From positions 1-64,000 of the forward strand of contig NZ_FODD01000040.1 in assembly GCF_900110255.1 (NCBI RefSeq): DNA of 64,000 nucleotides, in the 5' to 3' direction. This DNA is from Actinacidiphila rubida. GTDB lineage: Bacteria; Actinomycetota; Actinomycetes; Streptomycetales; Streptomycetaceae. Below are positions 33,767 through 42,271 of the stretch, piece after piece (within the stretch, counting starts at the first letter, position 1; the number at the start of each line of letters is the position of its first letter). The translations under genes and the position numbers were made by a program. The notes beneath the pieces are model-generated. The model had not been told where the DNA came from. It did no database searches and saw nothing but the letters and a program-made list of their open reading frames with translations.

Positions 33767-34689
33767 GCCGCGGACCCGCGGGCGACGGTTCCCGCGGCCG
33801 CGTCCCCGGTCGCGCCCTCGACGGCCACGCCTTCGGCGGCCGCGGCGGTGCCGGCCGCGGTCCCGGGCCGCCAGCCGGGGCCCAGCACCAGGTGCCGCAT
33901 CTTGTCCCGCCAGTCGCCCGCGGCGGCCACGTCCCGGGCGATGGCCGCGTACTCGTGCGTGGCCACCCGCAGCGGGTTGTACGTCGCGATGTTCTTCGTC
34001 AGGCCGTAGACCGGGCGCTCGGTCTCGGCCGTGAACGAGCCGAACATGCGGTCCCAGACGATCAGGATGCCGCCGAAGTTGCGGTCCAGGTAACTGCCCT
34101 GCGAGGCGTGGTGGACCCGGTGGTGCGAGGGCGTGTTGAGCAGGAACTCCAGCGGGCGGGGCAGCTTGTCGACCCGTTCGGTGTGGATCCAGAACTGGTA
34201 GACGAGGTTGACCGAGGAGCAGAAGGCCAGTGCCGCCGGGTGCACGCCGAGCACGATCAGCGGCAGGTAGAACGGCCACGAGGTGAGGCTGGTCCACGGC
34301 TGGCGCAGCGCGGTCGAGAGGTTGAAGTTGCGGCTGGAGTGGTGCACCACGTGGCACGCCCACAGGATGCGGATGACGTGGTGACCGCGGTGCGACCAGT
34401 AGTAGAAGAAGTCCTGGGCGAGCAGCATCAGCAGGACCGTCCACCAGTGCAGCGGCACGCGCAGCGGCGTCAGCGCGTACACCCCGGCGTAGATCGCCAC
34501 GACGGGGATCTTCCAGAGGGCGTCGGTGAACAGGCTGCCGATTCCCATCGACAGGCTGGCCGCCGTGTCCCTGCCCGCGTACCCCTCCGCGTCCTCGTCG
34601 GGGTGAATGCGGTAGCTCACCATCTCCACGACGGTGAGCAGCACGAACGCGGGTATCGACCACAGCACGACATCGGGCAGTTGCGGCAT
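33763..34689 (-). CDS. Sterol desaturase/fatty acid hydroxylase-family membrane di-iron enzyme
   Basis: A 308-residue membrane protein with several hydrophobic helices and the three histidine clusters of the superfamily: HRGHHVIRILW, then HVVHHSSRNFN and HRVHHASQGSYLDRNFGG. The nearby YWSH and GIDALR-type segments fit as well. The family covers sterol desaturases, fatty acid hydroxylases and alkylglycerol monooxygenases. The Ala/Gly-rich tail after about 275 is not conserved. It is the first gene of an operon with a lysoplasmalogenase homologue and an alcohol dehydrogenase, which favours a lipid, possibly ether lipid, substrate. Confidence 0.93.
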   Translation of the reverse strand: MPQLPDVVLWSIPAFVLLTVVEMVSYRIHPDEDAEGYAGRDTAASLSMGIGSLFTDALWKIPVVAIYAGVYALTPLRVPLHWWTVLLMLLAQDFFYYWSHRGHHVIRILWACHVVHHSSRNFNLSTALRQPWTSLTSWPFYLPLIVLGVHPAALAFCSSVNLVYQFWIHTERVDKLPRPLEFLLNTPSHHRVHHASQGSYLDRNFGGILIVWDRMFGSFTAETERPVYGLTKNIATYNPLRVATHEYAAIARDVAAAGDWRDKMRHLVLGPGWRPGTAAGTAAAAEGVAVEGATGDAAAGTVARGSAA

Positions 34690-34825
34690 GAGCGCACCAT
34701 AAGGGCACGCGCGGCGGGTCCGCTAGACGTTGTTACCCACTGGTATGCGGCGGGTGCCCGGCGGTCACCCGCGAGGTGCACGGCGGAGCCCGATGATCGG
34801 CTGTCGGCGGCGGCCCCTATCCTCG

Positions 34826-35854
34826 ATGACCATGCTGGACGAACAGACCGAGCCCCCCGACGTGTTCGGCGGCGCGACCGCCGCGCCCGCCCCGTGGCCC
34901 GCCGGGTATCCCGAGGGTTACGCGGTGGTCGACGTGGAGACCACCGGGCTCGGGCGGGACGACCGGATCGTCTCGGCCGCGGTCTACCGGCTGGACGCGC
35001 ACGGCGAGGTGCAGGACCACTGGTACTCGCCCGTCAACCCGCAGCGCGACCCCGGCCCGGTGTGGATCCACGGGCTCACCAGCGCGATGCTCGCCGACGC
35101 CCCGCTCTTCCCCGAGATCGCCGACGCGCTCGCCGAACGGCTCGCGGGCCGCGTCCTCGTGGCGCACAACGCGGTCTTCGACTGGTCGATGCTGGCCCGC
35201 GAGTACGCCCGCGCGCGGTCGGCCGCGCCGGTGGAGCACCGGCTGTGCACCATCGTGCTCGCCAAGGAGCTGCGGCTCCCGCTGGCCAACCACAAGTTGG
35301 AGTCGCTGGCCGCGCACTACGGCGTCGTGCAGCGCCGGGCCCACCACGCGCTGGACGACGCCCGGGTGCTCGCCGAGGCGTTCCGGCCGAGCCTGCGGCT
35401 GGCGGCCGCCGCCGAGCTGCCGCTGCCGCTGCACGTGTGCCGCCCGCTCACCGAGTGGGTGGACGGCCCCGCGCCGGTGCCCGGCCCGCGCTACGGGCGG
35501 CTGTACGGCTCGGGCCCGCACGGCTCCTGGCGGCCGGCCCGCAGGCGCCCGGCGTGCCCGTACCCCAACCCCGGCCGGCTGGAGCCCGGCGGGCCGCTGG
35601 TGCAGGGGATGCGGGTGGCGTTCACGGGGGACACCGGCACCGAACGCGAACTGCTGGAGGACCGCGCGACGGAGGCCGGCCTGCACGTGGCGTCCTCGGT
35701 GAGCCGGCTGACCAGCCTGCTGGTCACCAACGACCCGGACTCGTCCACCAGCAAGGCGGTCAGGGCCCGCCAGGTCGGCACCCCGGTCATCGACGAGCGG
35801 GCCTTCGGCGAGCTGCTGAAGGCCGTACGGCCCGCGTCCGGCGTGCACGGCTGA
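34826..35854 (+). CDS. DEDDh 3'-5' exonuclease with C-terminal BRCT domain
   Basis: DnaQ-like nuclease of about 342 residues. Exo I is VVDVETTGLGRDD (D/E), Exo II is VLVAHNAVFDWSML, and Exo III is HHALDDARVLAE with H and D, spanning about 33-190. After a linker, a BRCT domain occupies about 255-335 (LVQGMRVAFTGDTGTERELLEDRATEAG, then VSRLTSLLVTND and KAVRARQVGTPVIDERAF). The combination suits DNA repair or proofreading. Start at ATG 34826 or 34832; no strong ribosome-binding site, perhaps a leaderless transcript. Divergent from the desaturase operon. Confidence 0.93.
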   Translation: MTMLDEQTEPPDVFGGATAAPAPWPAGYPEGYAVVDVETTGLGRDDRIVSAAVYRLDAHGEVQDHWYSPVNPQRDPGPVWIHGLTSAMLADAPLFPEIADALAERLAGRVLVAHNAVFDWSMLAREYARARSAAPVEHRLCTIVLAKELRLPLANHKLESLAAHYGVVQRRAHHALDDARVLAEAFRPSLRLAAAAELPLPLHVCRPLTEWVDGPAPVPGPRYGRLYGSGPHGSWRPARRRPACPYPNPGRLEPGGPLVQGMRVAFTGDTGTERELLEDRATEAGLHVASSVSRLTSLLVTNDPDSSTSKAVRARQVGTPVIDERAFGELLKAVRPASGVHG

Positions 35855-36015
35855 GCCGCGGGCCCCGGGCCCCGGCCCGAGCGCGACTGATCCTCGCGGC
35901 ACCGCGCGGCATCGTCGCGCGGCACCATGGGAGCGGTCCGGCATTCGGGTGGACCGGGGGCGACGCGCCCTGCCGCGCGTTGCCGTGCGCCGCCGGGGAT
36001 CGCAGCCTGTGCCTC

Positions 36016-36267
36016 ATGGCCCGATGTGAGGTTTGCGGAAACGACTATGCGATGAGCTTCGAGGTGCACGCGCAGGGCGCGGTGCACGTCTTCGACTGCT
36101 TCGAGTGCGCGGTCCACCGGATGGCGCCGATCTGCGAGCACTGCCGGGTGCAGATCATCGGGCACGGCGTGGACGTCGACGGCCACTGGTACTGCGGCGC
36201 CCACTGCGCCAAGGCCGAGGGCGGCGGCGGCATCGTCGACCGCGTCGGCTCGGCCGCCGGGGCCTGA
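36016..36267 (+). CDS. Small Cys-rich (metallothionein/zinc-ribbon-like) protein
   Basis: An 83-residue protein with paired Cys/His ligands: C4-x2-C7, C28-x2-C31-x2-H34, C40-x2-C43 and H57-x2-C60-x2-H63-C64. That is enough for two or three zinc sites. The segment CEVCGNDYAMSFEVHAQGAVHVFDCFECA resembles proteins labelled prokaryotic metallothionein in Streptomyces. It is likely a structural zinc protein and not a metal store, since the ligands are spaced as ribbon knuckles. A terminator hairpin follows. Confidence 0.82.
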   Translation: MARCEVCGNDYAMSFEVHAQGAVHVFDCFECAVHRMAPICEHCRVQIIGHGVDVDGHWYCGAHCAKAEGGGGIVDRVGSAAGA

Positions 36268-36288
36268 CCTCCGATCCCCTGCCGGGGG

Positions 36289-36321
36289 CGCCCCACGCCC
36301 GGGTTCCACGGTCGTGGGGCG
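36289..36321 (+). terminator. Terminator after the Cys-rich gene
   Basis: CGCCCCACG / CGTGGGGCG, a perfect 9-bp stem with a 15-base loop, extended by G-U pairs and followed by TTCC. Confidence 0.75.
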
Positions 36322-36993
36322 TTCCTGGCGTCCCGCCGGCGGGTGGCCCTCGCCCTTTGCTGCCCGGTGACGATCCCCCTCGTGATCAGGCTGGGCCTCC
36401 GGCAAGCGCACCGCCGTGAGCGCCGGGTGGCGGACCACGGGTTCGTCGCGGCCGCGCCGAGGGCCGCACCGGTGCCGGTCGGGTCCGCCACACGTCCCGG
36501 CCACGCCGTCCCGCCCCGAGAGCTCCACGAGCCGGTGAGCGCACGCGGCCGCTTCCGCCCCCGCGCACCAGGGCGTGGCCCGGCATGCCGGCCGCGGCCC
36601 ACCGGGACCACCGCCGCCGCCGGCGGCGTCCGGGACGTCCGCGGCATGCCGCCCCGTCAGATCATGCCGATCAGCGGTGCCGAGGTGGCCGCCGAGGTGC
36701 CCGAGCGACTGCTCGGCGGCCACCTGGAGCCGCTCTCGACCACGCCCCGCGCCGGCGCAGGTCCGGCCCGCGCCGCTGCCCGGGCCGGACCACGACGGCA
36801 TCGGCCCGCGCCGGGCCTCTCCGCGAGCGCGCGGAGCCCACCCCGAGACGGGGACCGACGGGGCCGCGGGCCCCCGCGTGCGCCGTGCTCCGGGCCGCGA
36901 CGCTCCGGACCACGGCGCACGCGATTCCACGGGACGCGCTACGGTCGCGGTCTGACCTGGGGGCACCCGACACGAAGGGCGGCGAGGCGGAAC
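36322..36993. other. About 670-base interval without a supported gene
   Basis: Frames open through here on both strands lack family motifs and ribosome-binding sites. The frame that joins the GH15 gene encodes low-complexity Arg/Pro/Ala sequence upstream of its conserved start. The last 100 bases should contain the GH15 promoter. I see no RNA gene or repeat. Confidence 0.55.
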
Positions 36994-38793
36994 GTGCCAG
37001 GACGTATCGAGGACTACGCGCTGATCGGCGATCTGCAGACCGCGGCGCTGGTCGGCACCGACGGCAGCATCGACTGGCTGTGCGTACCGCGTTTCGACTC
37101 CGCGTCGGTCTTCGGCGCCCTGCTCGGCGACCACGAGAACGGCATGTGGCGGCTCGCGCCCACCGCGGGCGCCGGCGGCAGCGGGGGGTGCGCCCGCCGC
37201 GCGTACCGGGGCGACACCCTCGTGCTCGACACCGTCTGGGAGACCCCCACGGGCAGCGTGAAGGTCACCGACTTCATGCCTCAGCGCGACAAGGCGCCCG
37301 ATGTGGTCCGCATCGTCGAGGGCCTGACGGGCGAGGTCGCGATGCGCAGCGAGCTGGCGCTGCGGTTCGACTACGGCAGCGTCGTCCCGTGGGTGCGGCG
37401 CACCGACCACCACCGGGTGGCGATCGCCGGACCCGACTCCGTGTGGCTGCGCACCGACCCGCCACTGCACACCTACGGACGCGACATGCGCACGTTCTCC
37501 GACTTCACGGTGGCGGCGGGCGACACGATCGCGTTCGTCCTCACCTGGCACCCCTCGCACGAGAAGCGCCCGCGGCGCGTCGACCCGTACCAGGCGCTCC
37601 AGCAGAGCCTGGACGACTGGGAGCAGTGGTCGGCGCAGTTCCGCTACGACGGCCCGTGGCGGGACGCGGTGCTGCGCTCGCTGATCACCCTCAAGGCGCT
37701 GACGTACGCGCCCAGCGGTGGCATCGCGGCGGCCGCCACCACCTCGCTGCCCGAGGAGATCGGCGGCGTCCGCAACTGGGACTACCGCTTCTGCTGGCTG
37801 CGGGACGCCGCGCTGACCCTCAACGCGCTGATCTCCTGCGGCTTTCTCGACGAGGCGCGCGCGTGGCGCGACTGGCTGCTGCGCGCGGTGGCCGGCAACC
37901 CGGCGGACCTGCAGATCATGTACGGCATCGCCGGGGAGCGCCGGCTGCCGGAGTACGAGGTGCCGTGGCTGTCGGGCTACGAGGGCTCGGCCCCGGTCAG
38001 GGTCGGCAACGCCGCCGCGGGGCAGCTGCAGCTCGACGTGTACGGCGAGGTCCTCGACTCGCTGTTCCTGGCCCGTGACCGCGGGCTGAAGGACGAAGTG
38101 CACGTCTGGAACCTGCAGCGGGCGCTGATGGAGTTCCTGGAGACCAAGTGGCGCGAGCCCGACGAGGGCCTGTGGGAAGTGCGCGGCCCGCGACGGCACT
38201 TCGTCCACTCCAAGGTGATGGCCTGGGTCGCCGCCGACCGAGCGGTGCGCACCGTGGAGGCGTCGCCGAAGCTGCGCGGCGACGTCGGCCGGTGGCGCTC
38301 GATGCGGGCGCAGGTGCACGCGGAGGTCTGCGAGAAGGGCTATGACGCCGAGCGCAACACCTTCACCCAGTACTACGGTTCCAAGGAACTGGACGCGGCG
38401 ACGCTGCTCATCCCGCAGGTCGGGTTCCTGCCGTCCAGCGACCGGCGGGTGCACGGCACGGTGGAGGCGGTGCGCCGGGAGCTGGACAACGGCGGCTTCG
38501 TGCGCCGCTACAGCCCGGACTCGGGCGGCGTCGACGGCCTGCCGGGCAGCGAGGGCGCCTTCCTCGCCTGCTCGTTCTGGCTCGCCGACGCCCTGCACGG
38601 CACGGGCCGCACGGACGAGGCCACCGAGCTGTTCGAGAAGCTGCTGGGCCTGCGCAACGACGTGGGGCTGCTCTCGGAGGAGTGGGACCCGGTGGCGGGC
38701 CGCCTGCTGGGGAACTTCCCGCAGGCGTTCAGCCACATCGGGCTGGTGAACACGGCGCTGACGTTGTCGGGCCGTCAGAAGGGAAGGTGCTGA
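36994..38793 (+). CDS. Glycoside hydrolase family 15 protein (glucoamylase/trehalase-like)
   Basis: The 599-residue protein starts with the N-terminal domain typical of actinobacterial GH15 (RIEDYALIGDLQTAALVGTDGSIDWLCVPRFDSASVF). The (alpha/alpha)6 barrel follows with RNWDYRFCWLRDAALTLNALI and the catalytic-type acid region EEWDPVAGRLLGNFPQAFSHIGLVNTAL. Relatives include trehalases and glucan-acting enzymes. No signal peptide, so cytoplasmic. GTG 36994 is preceded by GGCGAGGCGG. The SDR gene follows after 3 bases. Confidence 0.93.
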   Translation: MPGRIEDYALIGDLQTAALVGTDGSIDWLCVPRFDSASVFGALLGDHENGMWRLAPTAGAGGSGGCARRAYRGDTLVLDTVWETPTGSVKVTDFMPQRDKAPDVVRIVEGLTGEVAMRSELALRFDYGSVVPWVRRTDHHRVAIAGPDSVWLRTDPPLHTYGRDMRTFSDFTVAAGDTIAFVLTWHPSHEKRPRRVDPYQALQQSLDDWEQWSAQFRYDGPWRDAVLRSLITLKALTYAPSGGIAAAATTSLPEEIGGVRNWDYRFCWLRDAALTLNALISCGFLDEARAWRDWLLRAVAGNPADLQIMYGIAGERRLPEYEVPWLSGYEGSAPVRVGNAAAGQLQLDVYGEVLDSLFLARDRGLKDEVHVWNLQRALMEFLETKWREPDEGLWEVRGPRRHFVHSKVMAWVAADRAVRTVEASPKLRGDVGRWRSMRAQVHAEVCEKGYDAERNTFTQYYGSKELDAATLLIPQVGFLPSSDRRVHGTVEAVRRELDNGGFVRRYSPDSGGVDGLPGSEGAFLACSFWLADALHGTGRTDEATELFEKLLGLRNDVGLLSEEWDPVAGRLLGNFPQAFSHIGLVNTALTLSGRQKGRC

Positions 38794-38796
38794 GGG

Positions 38797-39558
38797 GTGG
38801 ACCTCGGACTCAAGGACCGGGTGTTCGTGGTGACGGGCGGCGGGCGGGGCCTCGGGCTCGCCGCGGCCCGCGAGCTGGCGGCGGAGGGCGCCCGGGTGGT
38901 GCTGTCCGCCCGCAACGCCGCGTCACTGGACCGGGCGGTCGCCGAACTGGGCGGCGAGGAGCGGGCGTTGGGCCTGGTCGCGGACAACGGCGACCCGGCG
39001 GCCGCGGACCGGCTGCTCGGCGCCGCACAGGAGGCGTTCGGCCGCGTCGACGGGGTGCTGATCAGCGTCGGCGGGCCGCCGGCCGGCCCGGCCGCGGACA
39101 TGACCGACGAGCAGTGGCGGGCCGCGTTCGACACGGTGTTCCTGGGCGCGGTGCGGCTGGCCAGGGCCGCCGCCGGCGTGCTCGGCGAGGGCGGCGTGAT
39201 CGGGTTCGTGCTGTCCGGCTCGGTGTACGAGCCGATCCCCGGACTCGCGGTGTCCAACGGGCTGCGCCCGGGCCTCGCCGGGTTCGCCAAGACCCTGGCG
39301 GCCGAGCTGGGCCCGCGCGGGGTCCGGGTGGTGGGCCTGCTGCCGTCGCGCATCGACACCGACCGGGTCCGCGAGCTGGACGCGCTGGGGGGCGAGCCGG
39401 AGGCCACCCGTGCCCGGCACGAGGCGACCATCCCGTTGCGGCGCTACGGCACCCCGGAGGAGTTCGGCCGGACCGCGGCCTTCCTGCTGTCCCCGGCCGC
39501 GTCCTACCTGACCGGCCTGATGCTGCCGGTCGACGGCGGGGCGCGGCACGGTTTCTGA
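38797..39558 (+). CDS. Short-chain dehydrogenase/reductase
   Basis: The 253-residue SDR has the cofactor motif VVTGGGRGLGLAAARELAAEGA, SVGGPPAGPAADMTDEQW, and the terminal SYLTGLMLPVDGGARHGF. The catalytic Ser is present (FVLSGSVYEPIPG), but the usual YxxxK is replaced around GLAVSNGLRPGLAGFAKTLA, where Tyr and Lys are not at canonical positions (SNGLRPG for YxASK). It resembles the 3-oxoacyl reductase-like group with the N/R variant. Coupled to GH15, so it may share its regulation; substrate unknown. Confidence 0.9.
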   Translation: MDLGLKDRVFVVTGGGRGLGLAAARELAAEGARVVLSARNAASLDRAVAELGGEERALGLVADNGDPAAADRLLGAAQEAFGRVDGVLISVGGPPAGPAADMTDEQWRAAFDTVFLGAVRLARAAAGVLGEGGVIGFVLSGSVYEPIPGLAVSNGLRPGLAGFAKTLAAELGPRGVRVVGLLPSRIDTDRVRELDALGGEPEATRARHEATIPLRRYGTPEEFGRTAAFLLSPAASYLTGLMLPVDGGARHGF

Positions 39559-39580
39559 CGCCGGGTCGGGCGCGCCTGGA

Positions 39581-39612
39581 CGGCCGGGGGGCGTGCGGTC
39601 TGCCCCCGGCCG
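39581..39612. terminator. Terminator between SDR and AmaP genes
   Basis: A perfect 10-bp stem CGGCCGGGGG / CCCCCGGCCG with a 12-base loop between convergent genes. Confidence 0.75.
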
Positions 39613-39660
39613 GCGGGGACCGCGCCGGCCCGGCCGGGTCGTGCGGTCCTCAGGCGATCC

Positions 39661-40257
39661 TCACGTGACGCGGCTCGCGCGGTGCCGGACCGCGCGCAGC
39701 CGTGCCTCGGCGGGCAGCGCGTCCAGGCCGGTGGAGGTGCGGGCGCGCTCCAGGACTTCGGTGTCCAGGCCGTCGACGACCTCGACGGGCGTGGCGTGCG
39801 GGGCCAGGCCCAGGACCAGCCGGGCCTGCGGCACGCGGCGCTTGCGGATGAGCGTGGAACCGGCCCACTCCACGCCGTCGTACGCCTCGCTCTCGGCGGA
39901 CAGCACGTTCTCCACGGCCCGGCCGCGGATCTGCGCGCCCTGGCCGTCGCCGCTGTCGATCCGCAGCTGCCGCAACCGCCGGGTGCGGGCCTGGGCGAGC
40001 AGCCACCACAGGGCGCCGAGGAACAGCACGCCCAGCGCGGCGATCACCGTCGGCCACCACCAGCCGCGGGAACGGTAGCGGGTGCGGTCGTGGGCGCTCA
40101 GCAGCACGTCCTTGGGGCCGCTGAACGGCCAGCTCGACGGCATCGTGAAGTCCCACCTGCGCTGCAGGTCCAGGCTGCCGATGAGCACGGCCGCGCCCAG
40201 GGCGAGCAGCAGCAGGCCGGTCAGCCCGAGCAGGATCCGGTTGATCGAGGTGCGCAC
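39661..40257 (-). CDS. amaP: AmaP-like alkaline-shock membrane anchor
   Basis: A 198-residue protein with two membrane helices (ILLGLTGLLLLALGAAVLIG; WWPTVIAALGVLFLGALWWLLA) separated by a polar loop, then a C-terminal Asp23-like domain (GRAVENVLSAESEAYDGVEWAGSTLIRKRRVPQARLVLGLAPH). In Staphylococcus, AmaP anchors Asp23 at the membrane. It is the last gene of a five-gene operon, 9 bases after its neighbour. The GTG start follows GAGGAG. The name is by analogy. Confidence 0.83.
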   Translation of the reverse strand: MRTSINRILLGLTGLLLLALGAAVLIGSLDLQRRWDFTMPSSWPFSGPKDVLLSAHDRTRYRSRGWWWPTVIAALGVLFLGALWWLLAQARTRRLRQLRIDSGDGQGAQIRGRAVENVLSAESEAYDGVEWAGSTLIRKRRVPQARLVLGLAPHATPVEVVDGLDTEVLERARTSTGLDALPAEARLRAVRHRASRVT

Positions 40258-40266
40258 GGCTGCTCC

Positions 40267-40977
40267 TCACGTCCCCTTCTCGGCCCGCTGCAGACGCACC
40301 GTCAGGCGCGGCTGCCGGGCGAGTCCGAGCTGCCGCACCGCCCGTTCCGCGGCCTCGGTGAGGTCCCTGCGGACATCGTCGATGTCGCGGAAGTGCGAGG
40401 TGGCGCGGAGCTTGATGCGGCGCCGCTTGACGACGGCGCGGGCCCACCGGACACCGGAGACCTCCATCGCCCGGTCGCGCAGCACGAGTTCGGCCGCGTG
40501 CCGGTCGAGACCGGCCCGTACCGCGTCCGGGCCGCGCCGGGCCATCGGCAGCACCGACCGCTCGCCCGGCGTCAGCGCGAGCACGAGCAGCCACAGGCCC
40601 AGGGCCGCGGACACGCTGGCCCCGAGGATGATCCACGTGTCGTCCAGGTGCCGGGTGGCGAGTTCGTCGGCGAGCTTCTTGCGCCAGTACATCGCCTTGC
40701 GGCCGGCGCGCACCGACGCGACGTCGTACAGGAACAGGCCGCCGAGGGCGAGGATCGCGGCCGCCGTCACGGCGGCCGGCACGCGCCGCGAGGACCAGAA
40801 GCGGCGGGCCCTGACCGCGCCCGGCTCGCCCTGCTGCGGGATGCGGCGGGTGGCACCGTGCCCGGGTTCCGCGGTGCCGGCGCCGGCCGCGGTGCCGGTG
40901 GCCACGGCGGAGGGCAGCCGCACGGTCGGCTCGGACTCCTCGGAGCCGGGCCGGGGGCCCGGGGTGCCGTCGCTCAC
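40267..40977 (-). CDS. DUF6286-type membrane protein of the Asp23 cluster
   Basis: The 236-residue protein has a disordered N-terminus of about 70 residues, two membrane helices (VPAAVTAAAILALGGLFLYDVA; WIILGASVSAALGLWLLVLAL) and a C-terminal domain (DRHAAELVLRDRAMEVSGVRWARAVVKRRRIKLRATSHF) with the alpha/beta rhythm of Asp23 proteins. The GTG start overlaps the stop of the upstream Asp23 gene (GTGA). Architecture parallels the amaP product, suggesting a second membrane anchor. Confidence 0.8.
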   Translation of the reverse strand: MSDGTPGPRPGSEESEPTVRLPSAVATGTAAGAGTAEPGHGATRRIPQQGEPGAVRARRFWSSRRVPAAVTAAAILALGGLFLYDVASVRAGRKAMYWRKKLADELATRHLDDTWIILGASVSAALGLWLLVLALTPGERSVLPMARRGPDAVRAGLDRHAAELVLRDRAMEVSGVRWARAVVKRRRIKLRATSHFRDIDDVRRDLTEAAERAVRQLGLARQPRLTVRLQRAEKGT

Positions 40978-41357
40978 TCCACCCTCCCCTCCTCCTTGCG
41001 GCGGACGGCGGCGGAGTGCAGCCGCTCGACCTCGACGGCCACCTCGGGCACCGTCATGCCCGTCAGCGCCTCGACCCTGCTGGTGACATGGCGGCGCACC
41101 AGGCCGCACACCGAGCCGATGTCGACGGGGTAGCCCAGTTCCAGGGTGAGCCGGAGCCGTGCCGCGTTCCGCGGGCCCTTGCGCACCGACACCGCGGCGT
41201 GCGGGGCGGCGTCCTTGGGCACCAGGTGGGCGCCGGGCGCACCTGACAGGACCTCACCGGCCGCCTGGGCGGCGATCTTGGCGATCACCCGGTCCGCGAT
41301 CCGCAGGCCGCCGCGTTCGGACGCCGGCAACTGCGCGGGGACGAGCGTCCCCATCAA
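40974..41357 (-). CDS. Asp23/Gls24-family envelope stress protein (short)
   Basis: The 127-residue protein shows the Asp23 pattern: GGLRIADRVIAKIAAQAAGEVLSG, then RLRLTLELGYPVDIGSVCGLVRRHVTSRVEALTGMTVPEVAVEVERLH. The fold is compact, without membrane segments, and is expected at the membrane through the AmaP-type anchors. Start and stop overlap both neighbours by four bases, so the cluster is translationally coupled. Confidence 0.88.
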   Translation of the reverse strand: MMGTLVPAQLPASERGGLRIADRVIAKIAAQAAGEVLSGAPGAHLVPKDAAPHAAVSVRKGPRNAARLRLTLELGYPVDIGSVCGLVRRHVTSRVEALTGMTVPEVAVEVERLHSAAVRRKEEGRVE

Positions 41358-41551
41358 CGCCGCCGGTCGCGGTGATCACGGTCGCGCGTCCGGAAGAAAT
41401 CCCCCGGCTCGAGGTCCCCGTCGATGAACTTGCCCACCACGAAACCGACCACGCCGAGCGCCGCCACCAGCAGAAAGGCCCCGAACCCGCCGAAGTATCC
41501 GGCGAACCCGAGTGCCATTCCGACGGCCAGGCCGATCACTGCCATGCTCAT
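41354..41551 (-). CDS. DUF2273-like small membrane protein
   Basis: A 65-residue protein with two helices (MSMAVIGLAVGMALGFAGYF; AFLLVAALGVVGFVVGKFIDG) and a charged tail (FFRTRDRDHRDRRR). It matches the DUF2273 small-protein position in firmicute amaP-asp23 operons. It overlaps the next gene by four bases (ATGA). ATG 41551 was preferred to a start three residues upstream. Confidence 0.82.
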   Translation of the reverse strand: MSMAVIGLAVGMALGFAGYFGGFGAFLLVAALGVVGFVVGKFIDGDLEPGDFFRTRDRDHRDRRR

Positions 41552-41632
41552 CCCGCGCACTCCGTCCCCTCAGCCCACCGGGCAGCGTCTGCAGTGTCCC
41601 GGACCGTCACCGGCCGGTCGTCCCGGTCCCAC

Positions 41633-42133
41633 CTACTGCACCCGCACTTGCTCGTCCTCATCCTCCTCGTCGGGGAGCTTCACGTCACCGACCGCGACGT
41701 TCACCTCGACGACCTCCAGACCGGTCATCCGCTCCACGGCCGCGATGACGTTCTCCCGCACCGCGCGGGCCACGTCCACGATGGACACGCCGTAGTCCAC
41801 CACGATGTCCAGATCGAGGGCCGTCTGGACCTCGCCGACCTCGGCCTTGACGCCGCGGCTGACGGAGCGTCCGCCGCCGGGCACGCGGTCGCGGACCGCG
41901 CCGAAGGTGCGGGACAGGCCGGTGCCCATGGCGTGCACGCCCACCACGTCCCGGGCGGCCAGGCCGGCGATCTTCTCCACGACGCCGTCGGCGATGGTGG
42001 TGCGTCCCCGGGTCGCCGGGTCGCCCAGCGCCCTGCGGGCGGCGCCGCCCGCGTACCCCTTCTCCAGGGTCCTGCCCTCGGCCGGATACGAGGCGCCGTC
42101 AGGTTCGGACCTGCCCTGTGCACTGTCGGTCAT
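41633..42133 (-). CDS. Asp23/Gls24-family envelope stress protein (long)
   Basis: The 166-residue protein has a disordered 40-residue head, then RTTIADGVVEKIAGLAARDVVGVHAMG. A conserved core follows, VKAEVGEVQTALDLDIVVDYGVSIVDVARAVRENVIAAVERMTGLEVVEVNVAVGDV, and an acidic tail DEEDEDEQVRVQ. It is the first gene of the cluster and carries its promoter. ATG 42133 follows AGAAGGGA. Alkaline or envelope stress is the known inducer in firmicutes; regulation here is unknown. Confidence 0.92.
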   Translation of the reverse strand: MTDSAQGRSEPDGASYPAEGRTLEKGYAGGAARRALGDPATRGRTTIADGVVEKIAGLAARDVVGVHAMGTGLSRTFGAVRDRVPGGGRSVSRGVKAEVGEVQTALDLDIVVDYGVSIVDVARAVRENVIAAVERMTGLEVVEVNVAVGDVKLPDEEDEDEQVRVQ

Positions 42134-42271
42134 CGCGAGTCGTCCCTTCTGGTGGGCTGCTCCGTGCACCACACTAAGTGCTCATGCCCGGGTCCGCCGG
42201 GGTGATGCGGCCAGAGGGTACCGCCGGCCCCCCGATCGAGTGGTCGGCCCACGGAAGGCGGCGCGGCGCGC

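Noticed and set aside
35491-38736. 1081-codon minus frame opposite exonuclease and GH15 genes
   Set aside because: A shadow frame; its product is low-complexity and the plus-strand genes have clear domains.
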